The notes beneath the pieces are model-generated. The model made no database searches. It was not told the DNA's origin and was given only the letters and a program-made list of their open reading frames with translations. A stretch of 64,000 bases of DNA from Plantimonas leprariae (lineage in GTDB: Bacteria; Pseudomonadota; Alphaproteobacteria; Rhizobiales; Rhizobiaceae), in the NCBI RefSeq assembly GCF_008802405.1, contig NZ_VZDO01000007.1:62001-126000 (forward strand). Reading direction: 5' to 3'. Both the position numbers and the translations under genes were made by a program. Of the stretch, positions 57,540 through 64,000 are shown piece by piece; the stretch's first letter is position 1, and each line of letters begins with the position of its first letter.

Positions 57540-58358
57540 TTGTTGTTCGACGCGAAGCGCCTCGCCGCCGTTTCACTGCTGGCGCTGCTCGCCGCCTGCC
57601 AGACCGTATCCGCGCCGAGCGTCATCACGCTCGACAAGGCGCAAGGGTCGAGCGAGAACATCTCGTCCCTGACTGCCACCGTGAACGCCGACCCGCGCAA
57701 CCCGGAAAGCTACAACGTGCGCGGCACCGCCTACGGGCGCGCCGGGCAGAACAAGGACGCGATCGCCGACTTCACGACCGCGATCCAGCTCAATCCAAAC
57801 TTCTACCAGGCCTATGCCAACCGCGCGCTCGTCTACCGCCAGACCGGCGACAACCAAGCCGCGCTCGCCGACTACAACGCCGCGATCCGGCTGAACCCGA
57901 ACTACGACGGCGCCTATATCGGCCGCGGCAACCTCTACCGCACGGCGAACCGCAACCGCGAGGCGCTGGCCGACTTCCAGAAGGCGATCGACCTCAACAC
58001 GACGGACCCGCGCGCCTACCACAATCGCGGCCTCCTCTATCAACGCGACGGGCAGCACAAGCAGGCGATCGAGGACTTCTCGACCGCGATCTCGCTCCGC
58101 GCCGACGCGCCGGAGCCCTATTCCGGCCGCGGCGTCTCGTATCTGGCGCTCGGCGACGACGAGAATGCCTTCAGCGACTTCAACATGGCGCTGAAGCTGA
58201 ACGACCGGAGCGCCGAGTACTGGACCAACCAGGCGATCGTGTTCGAGCGGCGCGGCGACAAGGCGCGGGCGGCAAAGTCCTACGCGCGGGCGGCGCAGCT
58301 CGACCCGAACTACAAGCCGGCGAAGGATGGTCTGGCACGCACGCGCGGCACGGCCTGA
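57540..58358 (+). CDS. TPR-repeat lipoprotein
   Basis: A 272-residue protein with a lipoprotein signal (LLALLAAC, lipidation near Cys20) and about six tetratricopeptide repeats between residues 50 and 265. Repeats show patterns such as YNVRGTAYGRAGQNKDAIADFTTAI and AYANRALVYRQTGDN with the Gly8/Ala20 positions conserved. It resembles NlpI-like or Rhizobiales TPR lipoproteins that scaffold envelope enzymes. Start TTG 57540 (or TTG 57543); AGAGGGAAAG lies about 10 nt upstream. Partner unknown. Confidence 0.85.
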   Translation: MLFDAKRLAAVSLLALLAACQTVSAPSVITLDKAQGSSENISSLTATVNADPRNPESYNVRGTAYGRAGQNKDAIADFTTAIQLNPNFYQAYANRALVYRQTGDNQAALADYNAAIRLNPNYDGAYIGRGNLYRTANRNREALADFQKAIDLNTTDPRAYHNRGLLYQRDGQHKQAIEDFSTAISLRADAPEPYSGRGVSYLALGDDENAFSDFNMALKLNDRSAEYWTNQAIVFERRGDKARAAKSYARAAQLDPNYKPAKDGLARTRGTA

Positions 58359-58474
58359 GGCGGGAAGCAACTCCCGAAAGATTTCCGCGTCGGGACAGGC
58401 TTGAACGCCGCCCGGCAACCCGAACGGTCGGCACGACGTTTGGCTCGCGGAAATCTGACTGGAGTTCTCGCGTC

Positions 58475-58978
58475 ATGTTCAAACGTGCTCTTCTCGCCGG
58501 GGCGGCCGTCGCCGCGGCGCTATCCTTCGCACCGGCGGCACAAGCCGGGCAGAAGATCGGGCTGCTGACCTGCCAGAGCGATGGCTCGCTCGGCCTGCTC
58601 GTCACCTCGAAGAAGGACTATCTCTGCGTCTTCACGCCGGCGTCGAGCCGCTATCCGAGCGAGCCCTATGTCGGGCGGCTGCGGACGGTTGGCGTCGATG
58701 TCGGCATCACCGGCCGGCAGGACTTTTCCTGGGCGGTCTACGCGCCCTCCTTCCGCTCCGGCGAACCGATGAGCCTCGACGGCGCCTATTACGGCGCGTC
58801 GGTGGATGCGGCGATCGCCAGCGGCGGCGGCGCGAAGGTGCTGGTCGGCGGCCCGAACAACGGCTTCACGCTGCAGCCGATCGGCCTCCAGGCGCAGTTC
58901 GGCCTGAACGCGACAGCCGGCGTTTCCCGCTTCGAGCTCGCTGCCGCCGACACCGGCAAGGCCGTCTACAAGAACTGA
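58475..58978 (+). CDS. DUF992 family periplasmic protein
   Basis: A 167-residue exported protein with a signal peptide (MFKRALLAGAAVAAALSF, cut after AQA). The mature part reads KIGLLTCQSDGSLGLLVTSKK, C-FTPA, YVGRLRTVGVDVGITG and ends RFELAA, as in DUF992, a family common in Hyphomicrobiales with no known function. Two Cys about 19 residues apart may pair. A strong bidirectional terminator follows. Confidence 0.88.
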   Translation: MFKRALLAGAAVAAALSFAPAAQAGQKIGLLTCQSDGSLGLLVTSKKDYLCVFTPASSRYPSEPYVGRLRTVGVDVGITGRQDFSWAVYAPSFRSGEPMSLDGAYYGASVDAAIASGGGAKVLVGGPNNGFTLQPIGLQAQFGLNATAGVSRFELAAADTGKAVYKN

Positions 58979-58998
58979 TTCCGCTTTCGCGAAACGAA

Positions 58999-59030
58999 AA
59001 AGCCCGCCCGGATCGCTCCGGGCGGGCTTT
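58999..59030. terminator. Bidirectional intrinsic terminator
   Basis: A perfect 14-bp stem, AAAGCCCGCCCGGA (58999-59012) with TCCGGGCGGGCTTT (59017-59030), has a 4-nt loop. A-rich bases on the left and T-rich bases on the right let it work for both the DUF992 gene and pntB. Confidence 0.93.
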
Positions 59031-59052
59031 CGTTTGGAAGCGGCTGAGCCGG

Positions 59053-60453
59053 TCAGTGCCCGAAGGCTTTGTTGATGTCCTCGACCATCTTCTTGGCGTC
59101 GGCGAAGAGCATCATCGTATTCGGCTTGTAGAACAGCGTGTTGTCGATGCCGGCATAGCCGGAGCCCATCGAGCGTTTGACGAAGAGGCAGGTCGCCGCC
59201 TGGTCGACGTTGAGGATGGGCATGCCGTAGATCGGCGAGGTCTTGTCGTCGCGCGCCGCCGGGTTCGTCACGTCGTTCGCGCCGATCACGAAGGCGACGT
59301 CGGTCTGCGCGAACTCCGAGTTGATGTCCTCCAGTTCGAACACCTCGTCGTAGGGAACGCTGGCTTCCGCGAGAAGCACGTTCATGTGCCCCGGCATGCG
59401 GCCCGCCACCGGATGGATCGCGTACTTCACCTCGACGCCCTCGCGCTTCAGGAGGTCCGCCATCTCGCGCAGCGCGTGCTGCGCCTGCGCCACCGCCATG
59501 CCGTAGCCGGGCACGACGATCACGCGGCTCGCGTTCTTCATCAGGTAGGCCGCGTCGTCGGCCGAGCCCTGCTTGACTGTCCGCTCGACGCCGTCCGGCC
59601 CGGCGGCGACCGCGCTCTCGCCGCCGAAGCCGCCGAGGATCACCGACAGGAACGAGCGGTTCATGCCCTTGCACATGATGTATGAGAGGATCGCGCCGGA
59701 CGAGCCGACCAGCGCGCCGGTGACGATCAGTGCGAGGTTCTGCAGCGTGAAGCCGATGCCCGCCGCCGCCCAGCCGGAATAGCTGTTCAGCATCGAGACG
59801 ACGACCGGCATATCCGCCCCGCCGATCGGCACGATCAGCAGCACGCCGAGCGCAAGGCTGGCGAGGACGATCAGCCAGAAGGCGAGATGGCTTTCGGTGG
59901 AGGCGAAGACCGCGATCAGCACCACGACAGCGACGCCGAGGGAGATGTTGATCGCGTGGCGGTTCGGCAGGAGGATCGGCTTGCCGCTCATCCGCCCGTC
60001 GAGCTTCAGGAAGGCGATGATCGAGCCGGTGAAGGTGAGCGCCCCGATCGCGACGCCGATGCTCATCTCGACGATCGCCTCGCCGCGGATGCCGCCGACG
60101 AAGCCGATGCCGAAGGCCTCCGGCGCGTAGAGCGCGGCGGCCGCGACCATCACCGCCGCGAGGCCGACGAGGCTGTGGAAGAAGGCGACGAGCTGCGGCA
60201 TCGCCGTCATCGCGATGCGCTTCGCCACCACCGCGCCGATGCCGCCGCCGATGGCGAGGCCGAGAACGATGAAGAGGAACCCGCCGAAATGCGGGCTCGC
60301 CAGGAACAGCGTCGTCAGGACGGCGAGCGCCATGCCCGCCATGCCGTAGAGATTGCCCTGCCGCGACGTGGTCGGATGCGACAGCCCGCGCAGCGCCAGG
60401 ATGAACAGGACGCCGGAAACGAGGTAGAGGAAGGCGGCGGTGGTCTCGCTCAT
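59053..60453 (-). CDS. pntB: Proton-translocating NAD(P) transhydrogenase, beta subunit
   Basis: A 466-residue membrane protein. About nine membrane segments (residues 1-265) are followed by the cytosolic NADP(H)-binding domain III, with VIVVPGYGMAVAQAQHAL, KYAIHPVAGRMPGHMNVLLAEA and VIGANDVTNPAA. It couples hydride transfer from NADH to NADP with inward proton flow, supplying NADPH. It is the last of three pnt genes, 8 bp after pntAB. Confidence 0.96.
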   Translation of the reverse strand: MSETTAAFLYLVSGVLFILALRGLSHPTTSRQGNLYGMAGMALAVLTTLFLASPHFGGFLFIVLGLAIGGGIGAVVAKRIAMTAMPQLVAFFHSLVGLAAVMVAAAALYAPEAFGIGFVGGIRGEAIVEMSIGVAIGALTFTGSIIAFLKLDGRMSGKPILLPNRHAINISLGVAVVVLIAVFASTESHLAFWLIVLASLALGVLLIVPIGGADMPVVVSMLNSYSGWAAAGIGFTLQNLALIVTGALVGSSGAILSYIMCKGMNRSFLSVILGGFGGESAVAAGPDGVERTVKQGSADDAAYLMKNASRVIVVPGYGMAVAQAQHALREMADLLKREGVEVKYAIHPVAGRMPGHMNVLLAEASVPYDEVFELEDINSEFAQTDVAFVIGANDVTNPAARDDKTSPIYGMPILNVDQAATCLFVKRSMGSGYAGIDNTLFYKPNTMMLFADAKKMVEDINKAFGH

Positions 60454-60461
60454 CGCGCCGC

Positions 60462-60887
60462 TCAGCTCCCTTTCTTGCGATACATCGCGAGCATGCGCTG
60501 CGTCACGAGGAAGCCGCCGACGATATTGACGCTGGCGAGCACCAGCGCGACGAAGCCGAAGAAGCTGGCGGCGCCCGAGGCCGAGATGCCGACGGCGAGG
60601 ATCGCGCCGACGACGATCACCGAGGAGATGGCGTTCGTCACCGACATCAGCGGCGTGTGGAGCGCCGGGGTCACCGACCAGACGACGTAGTAGCCGACGA
60701 AGATCGCCAGCACGAAGATCGCGAGATGGAAGACGAACGGGTCGACGCCCGTCACCGCATGGCCGGCGGCGGCGATGCCTTCGGCATGCTGCCGGGCGAG
60801 CGCGCCGACACTCTCCCGCGCCGCGCCGACTGCGCTGCCTGCGGCGTCGAGACGGCGGATCGCGTCCTGAAGCGTCGTTTCCTCCAT
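60462..60887 (-). CDS. pntAB: NAD(P) transhydrogenase, alpha subunit part 2
   Basis: A 141-residue protein with about 50 soluble N-terminal residues, then three or four membrane segments with [38 protein letters not shown] and [13 protein letters not shown]. It is the membrane domain that in E. coli is fused to the C-terminus of PntA; here it is a separate gene, as in Rhodospirillum and many alphaproteobacteria. Its start overlaps the pntAA stop by 1 bp. Confidence 0.94.
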   Translation of the reverse strand: MEETTLQDAIRRLDAAGSAVGAARESVGALARQHAEGIAAAGHAVTGVDPFVFHLAIFVLAIFVGYYVVWSVTPALHTPLMSVTNAISSVIVVGAILAVGISASGAASFFGFVALVLASVNIVGGFLVTQRMLAMYRKKGS

Positions 60888-62065
60888 CACGCGTCCCTTT
60901 CCGCGGAAGCCTCGACGATCTCGTCGGCGGGCGAGGAGTCCGGCGGGGCGAAGCCCGGATGCACGACCCGGCCGTCGCGCGTCAGCATGGTCGCCTTCAC
61001 CAGTTCGTCCTCGAGATTGATCTTCAGCGAGCGCGTGTCCTTGTCGATCATCGTCTCGAGGAAGGCGAAGAGATTGCGGGCGTAGAGCAGCGAAGCGGTC
61101 GCGGCGATGCGGCCCGGCACGTTGCGGTAGCCGACGACCTTCACCGCGCCGATCTCGGCGATCCGGTCGGCCTCCGCGCCCTCGACATTGCCGCCGCGCT
61201 CCAGCGCAAGGTCGACGACGACGGAGCCCGGCTTCATCGATTCCAGCATGGCCCGCGTGATCAGCCGCGGCGCAGGGCGACCGGGGATCAGCGCGGTAGT
61301 CACCACCACGTCCTGCTTGGCGATGTGCGAGGCGGTGAGTTCGGCCTGCTTCGCCTGATAGTCGGCGGACATCTGCTTGGCGTAGCCGCCGGCCGTTTCC
61401 GCGGCACGGAACTCCTCGTCCTCCACCGCGATGAACTTCGCGCCGAGCGACTCGACCTGCTCCTTCGCGGCGGGCCGGACGTCGGTCGCGGTGACGACCG
61501 CTCCCAGCCGGCGGGCGGTCGCGATCGCCTGGAGGCCCGCGACGCCCGCGCCCATGACGAAGACGCGCGCGGCGGGCACCGTGCCGGCTGCCGTCATCAT
61601 CATCGGGAAAGCGCGGTCGTAGGTGGCGGCCGCATCGATCACCGCCTGATAGCCCGCGAGGTTCGCCTGGGACGAAAGCACGTCCATCGTCTGCGCGCGG
61701 GTGATGCGCGGCATCAGCTCCATGGCGAAGGCCTGGATACCGGCATCGGCCATCGCGGCGAGTTCCGCGTCGCGGCCGTACGGGTCCATGATCGCGATCA
61801 CCGCCGCGCCGCACCGGTAGCCGGCGAACTCGTCCGGGTTCGGCCGGCGCACCTTCAGGACCGCGTCGGCATCGCGCGCATCCTCGGCCGATCCGATCCG
61901 CGCTCCTGCCGCGGCGAAAGCATCGTCCGGCAGGCGGGATGCGTCGCCCGCGCCCGCCTCGACCACGACCTCGACGCCGTAGCCGGCGAGACGCTTCACC
62001 GTATCGGGCGAGGCCGCGACGCGCGGCTCGCCGTCCTCGCGCTCGCGCGGGACGAAGACCTTCAT
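60887..62065 (-). CDS. pntAA: NAD(P) transhydrogenase, alpha subunit part 1
   Basis: A 392-residue soluble NAD(H)-binding subunit (domain I). It has [29 protein letters not shown]-like [23 protein letters not shown] and the Rossmann motif [20 protein letters not shown], then TDVRP and [11 protein letters not shown] 62065 begins the usual KV-F-PRE start. It forms the membrane-peripheral dimer of the transhydrogenase with PntAB and PntB. Confidence 0.95.
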   Translation of the reverse strand: MKVFVPREREDGEPRVAASPDTVKRLAGYGVEVVVEAGAGDASRLPDDAFAAAGARIGSAEDARDADAVLKVRRPNPDEFAGYRCGAAVIAIMDPYGRDAELAAMADAGIQAFAMELMPRITRAQTMDVLSSQANLAGYQAVIDAAATYDRAFPMMMTAAGTVPAARVFVMGAGVAGLQAIATARRLGAVVTATDVRPAAKEQVESLGAKFIAVEDEEFRAAETAGGYAKQMSADYQAKQAELTASHIAKQDVVVTTALIPGRPAPRLITRAMLESMKPGSVVVDLALERGGNVEGAEADRIAEIGAVKVVGYRNVPGRIAATASLLYARNLFAFLETMIDKDTRSLKINLEDELVKATMLTRDGRVVHPGFAPPDSSPADEIVEASAERDA

Positions 62066-62138
62066 GCCGATGTTCCCCTCCCGCCGCCCGTGCGGCATGG
62101 CCCGCCCGCGTCCGCCGAAGGACGCAAGGCCGAGCCGG

Positions 62139-62390
62139 TCAATGCTTCATCGAATTCTCTTCGCCCTTGCCGAGCACGAACACGGCGACCGCGGCGAAGA
62201 TCGCGGCGAGCAGGATGCCGCCGATGAAGCCGCCGTGGCCGACCAGCGCGGTCGCCATGAAGATCAGGATGGCGACGACCGCAATCGCCCCGTACTTGAA
62301 GAAGCCGAGAAAGCGCCCGTAGGTCCGGTTGTGCTCCGGATAGTCCATCTCGCCGACGGCGTGAGGGTCGAATCCTGGCTGCTCTGCCAT
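62139..62390 (-). CDS. aa3-type cytochrome c oxidase subunit IV-like protein
   Basis: An 83-residue protein. The N-terminal MDYPEHNRTYGRFLGFFKYG is the signature of the small bacterial aa3-oxidase subunit IV family, here followed by two membrane segments instead of the single one in the classical subunit. It lies 73 bp before pntAA on the same strand, a neighbour order common in Hyphomicrobiales. It may associate with respiratory oxidase or with the transhydrogenase; its role is not settled. Confidence 0.85.
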   Translation of the reverse strand: MAEQPGFDPHAVGEMDYPEHNRTYGRFLGFFKYGAIAVVAILIFMATALVGHGGFIGGILLAAIFAAVAVFVLGKGEENSMKH

Positions 62391-62506
62391 GCGGGGTCTC
62401 CATTGCCGGCGCCGTCTCGCCGTCCGCCGCGAGGTGCCGTGTATCGCCTTCGCATCTACACGACTCCGCCGCGAACAGGCAATGCGGTGCGCAGCGACGG
62501 GCGGCG

Positions 62507-63085
62507 CTATTCCGCCTCGTCCGGCAGGCCGTCGATCGCGGCCTTCGCGTCGGCGTAGCCGAAGCCGGCCCGCATCATCGCGGCGACGTCGCGCTCGCGC
62601 CGCTCTTCCCGCTCGCGGGTCCGGTGCGGCCCGAGCCTGCGGCGGCTGGCGTAGCGATGGGCGGCCTCGCGCTCGCTCGTCTCGTCGCCCGCGACCACCT
62701 CCGCAACCGTCTGGCGGTCGACGCCCTTGGCGGCGAGCTTCGCCTGCGCCTGCCGGCTCGACGCCCCGGCCCGCCGGAGGCTCCGCAGCTTCGATTCGGC
62801 GAAGCTCGCGTCGTCGATCAGCTTCAGCTCGGTGAAGCGTCCGAGCGCTTCCTCGATCATCGCGGCATGTGCGGCCCGCGCCGTCTCGTCCGGCGGCTCC
62901 TCGTGCGTCGCGACGCGGCGCTCCACCTTGCGGGCGAGAACGCGGCGGAGGTTTTCCGCCGAGCTCGCATAGCGTTCGAGGTAGTGCGCGCCGGCGCGGA
63001 ACAGCCAGTCCACCGTGACCGGCTTCGGCCGAACGGCACGCGCCTCACCGCCGGGACGCAAGCCCTTCGCGCCCCGGCCGATCAC
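62507..63085 (-). CDS. recX: RecX family regulatory protein
   Basis: A 192-residue protein with the three tandem helical modules of RecX, including LFRAGAHYLERYASSAENLRRVL, DDASFAESKLRSLRRAGASSRQA and KLAAKGVDRQTV, and a late FGYADAKAAIDGL. RecX binds and caps RecA filaments. The GTG start overlaps the stop of the TRAP binding-protein gene by 4 bp (GTGA), an unusual partner; recA itself is not in the window. Confidence 0.88.
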   Translation of the reverse strand: MIGRGAKGLRPGGEARAVRPKPVTVDWLFRAGAHYLERYASSAENLRRVLARKVERRVATHEEPPDETARAAHAAMIEEALGRFTELKLIDDASFAESKLRSLRRAGASSRQAQAKLAAKGVDRQTVAEVVAGDETSEREAAHRYASRRRLGPHRTREREERRERDVAAMMRAGFGYADAKAAIDGLPDEAE

Positions 63086-64000
63086 TTGCCGCCGAGCGCG
63101 CCCTCGCGCTGCTTGATCATCATGAAGGTGTCGAACGTGTATTCCGGCACCTGCTGGTAGAGATACGTCTCGGCACGGAACGCCATCATCGAGTCGAAGA
63201 TCTTCTTGAACGGCAGGTTCTGTCCGTTGATCTCGCCGTAAACCTGATTCGCCGCGTCGAAGGAGGCGTTCAGGACGTCCTGTGGGAAGGGACGGAGCTG
63301 CGCGCCGGCCGCGACGAGCCGCTTCAGCGCGCCCGGATTGCGGAAATCGTACTTCGCCTGCATCTCGATCGTCGCCGCCCGCGCGGCGGTGGCGAGGATG
63401 CTGCGATAGCTCGCCGGCAACCGATCGTATTCGCCCTTGTTGATCAGGAAGCTGAGCGTGAGGCTCCCTTCCCACCAGCCGGGATAATAATAGAACGGCG
63501 CGACCTTCACGAGGTTCAGCTTCTCGTCGTCGTAGGGACCGATCCATTCGGCGGCATCGATCGTACCCTGCTCCAGCGCGGCGGGGATGTCGTTCGCGCC
63601 CACCGCTTGCGGCTGGACGCCGAGCCGGCCGAGCACCTGTGCCGCCAGCCCCGACACGCGCATCTTCAAGCCCTTCAAGTCCTGCGTCGCGTTGATCTCG
63701 CGCCGGAACCAGCCGCCCATCTGGGTGCCGGTGTTGCCGCCGGGCAGGTAGTGGAGACCCTGGCCGGCGAAGAACTCGTTCAGGAGGTCGACGCCGCCGC
63801 CGCTGTAGAGCCAGGCTGCCATGCCGCGCGCATTCAGCGCGAAGGGCACCGCCGCGCCGAGCGCGTAGGTAGGGTCTTTCGCGACATAGTCGTAGGAGGC
63901 GACGTGGCACATCTGCACCGTGCCGCCGATCGCCGCGTCGGCGGCCTGCGCTGCGGGCACGATCTCGCCGTCCGCGAAGGTCTGGATGTCGAAGGCGCCG
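63082..64000 (-). CDS. TRAP transporter solute-binding protein (DctP type), 5' end missing
   Basis: The gene enters from the right edge, and about 306 C-terminal codons are visible. FDIQTFADGEIVPA, DLKGLKMRVSGLAAQVLGRLGVQPQAV, ALEQGTIDAAEWIGPYDD and YYYPGWWEGSLTLSFLINK match DctP-type proteins of the branch that binds 2-oxo or other organic acids. The signal peptide lies outside the window. Membrane subunits (DctQ/DctM) are not seen. It is coupled to recX by a 4-bp overlap. Confidence 0.9.
   Translation of the reverse strand, partial: GAFDIQTFADGEIVPAAQAADAAIGGTVQMCHVASYDYVAKDPTYALGAAVPFALNARGMAAWLYSGGGVDLLNEFFAGQGLHYLPGGNTGTQMGGWFRREINATQDLKGLKMRVSGLAAQVLGRLGVQPQAVGANDIPAALEQGTIDAAEWIGPYDDEKLNLVKVAPFYYYPGWWEGSLTLSFLINKGEYDRLPASYRSILATAARAATIEMQAKYDFRNPGALKRLVAAGAQLRPFPQDVLNASFDAANQVYGEINGQNLPFKKIFDSMMAFRAETYLYQQVPEYTFDTFMMIKQREGALGGK

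Noticed and set aside
1-64000. tRNA, rRNA, riboswitch, CRISPR, IS or prophage genes
   Set aside because: No cloverleaf, rRNA segment, regular spaced repeat, transposase or phage-type gene was recognised in reading the window.

Overview
The window is GC-rich chromosomal DNA from an alphaproteobacterium, most likely a Hyphomicrobiales (Rhizobiales) relative. Markers for this are the DUF6456/DnaA-like HTH pair, the mprF(lpiA)-acvB couplet, two Omp25/RopB-type proteins, a DUF992 protein, a three-gene pntAA-pntAB-pntB transhydrogenase next to an aa3-oxidase subunit IV gene, and a heterotetrameric sarcosine oxidase operon. I saw no rRNA, tRNA, insertion sequence, prophage or CRISPR array. Genes are dense and often overlap by 1-4 bp, with many GTG and TTG starts. 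Very long open frames on the opposite strand are GC-driven shadows.

Layout. 1-3.9 kb: a DnaA-domain-IV-like regulator with a DUF6456 gene, a hypothetical gene and a GGDEF-EAL protein. 4-11.3 kb: a CDF cation transporter, aminoacyl-phosphatidylglycerol synthase MprF with its putative hydrolase AcvB, and a PerM/AI-2E-type membrane protein with a C-terminal extension. 11.3-16.2 kb: a hybrid histidine kinase, an aldo/keto reductase and two small proteins. 16.2-22.9 kb: the propionyl-CoA to succinyl-CoA pathway (pccB, pccA, mcm, mce) in one run, with a small DUF4160-DUF2442 pair between pccB and pccA.

23-45.5 kb: carbohydrate catabolism. It holds a secreted GH106-like hydrolase, an M29 aminopeptidase, lacI-xylA, a second aldo/keto reductase, and a leftward ABC sugar importer (SBP-MalK-MalF-MalG). 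Diverging from that importer is a rightward set: Gfo/Idh/MocA oxidoreductase, MalF, MalG, SBP, MalK, cytoplasmic GH20 hexosaminidase, M81 peptidase and PfkB kinase. The rightward set looks like an import and breakdown pathway for an amino-sugar-containing compound.

45.5-64 kb: two tandem outer-membrane proteins, a class I (DhnA-type) fructose-bisphosphate aldolase, an orphan family-5 SBP with a secreted cyclase-family protein, soxB-cupin-soxD-soxA-soxG, a TPR lipoprotein, a DUF992 protein, the pnt genes, a COX IV-like peptide, recX and a TRAP solute-binding protein cut by the window edge.

Points for a second look: a 15/16 match to the ParB-binding parS site inside the M81 gene, which would place the window near the replication origin; a 157-bp imperfect palindrome between malK and the GH20 gene; the same 11-bp palindrome TTGTCCGACAA upstream of both the Gfo/Idh cluster and soxB; the DUF4160-DUF2442 pair inside the pcc operon; and a cyclase whose two usual metal-ligand histidines are both glutamine.
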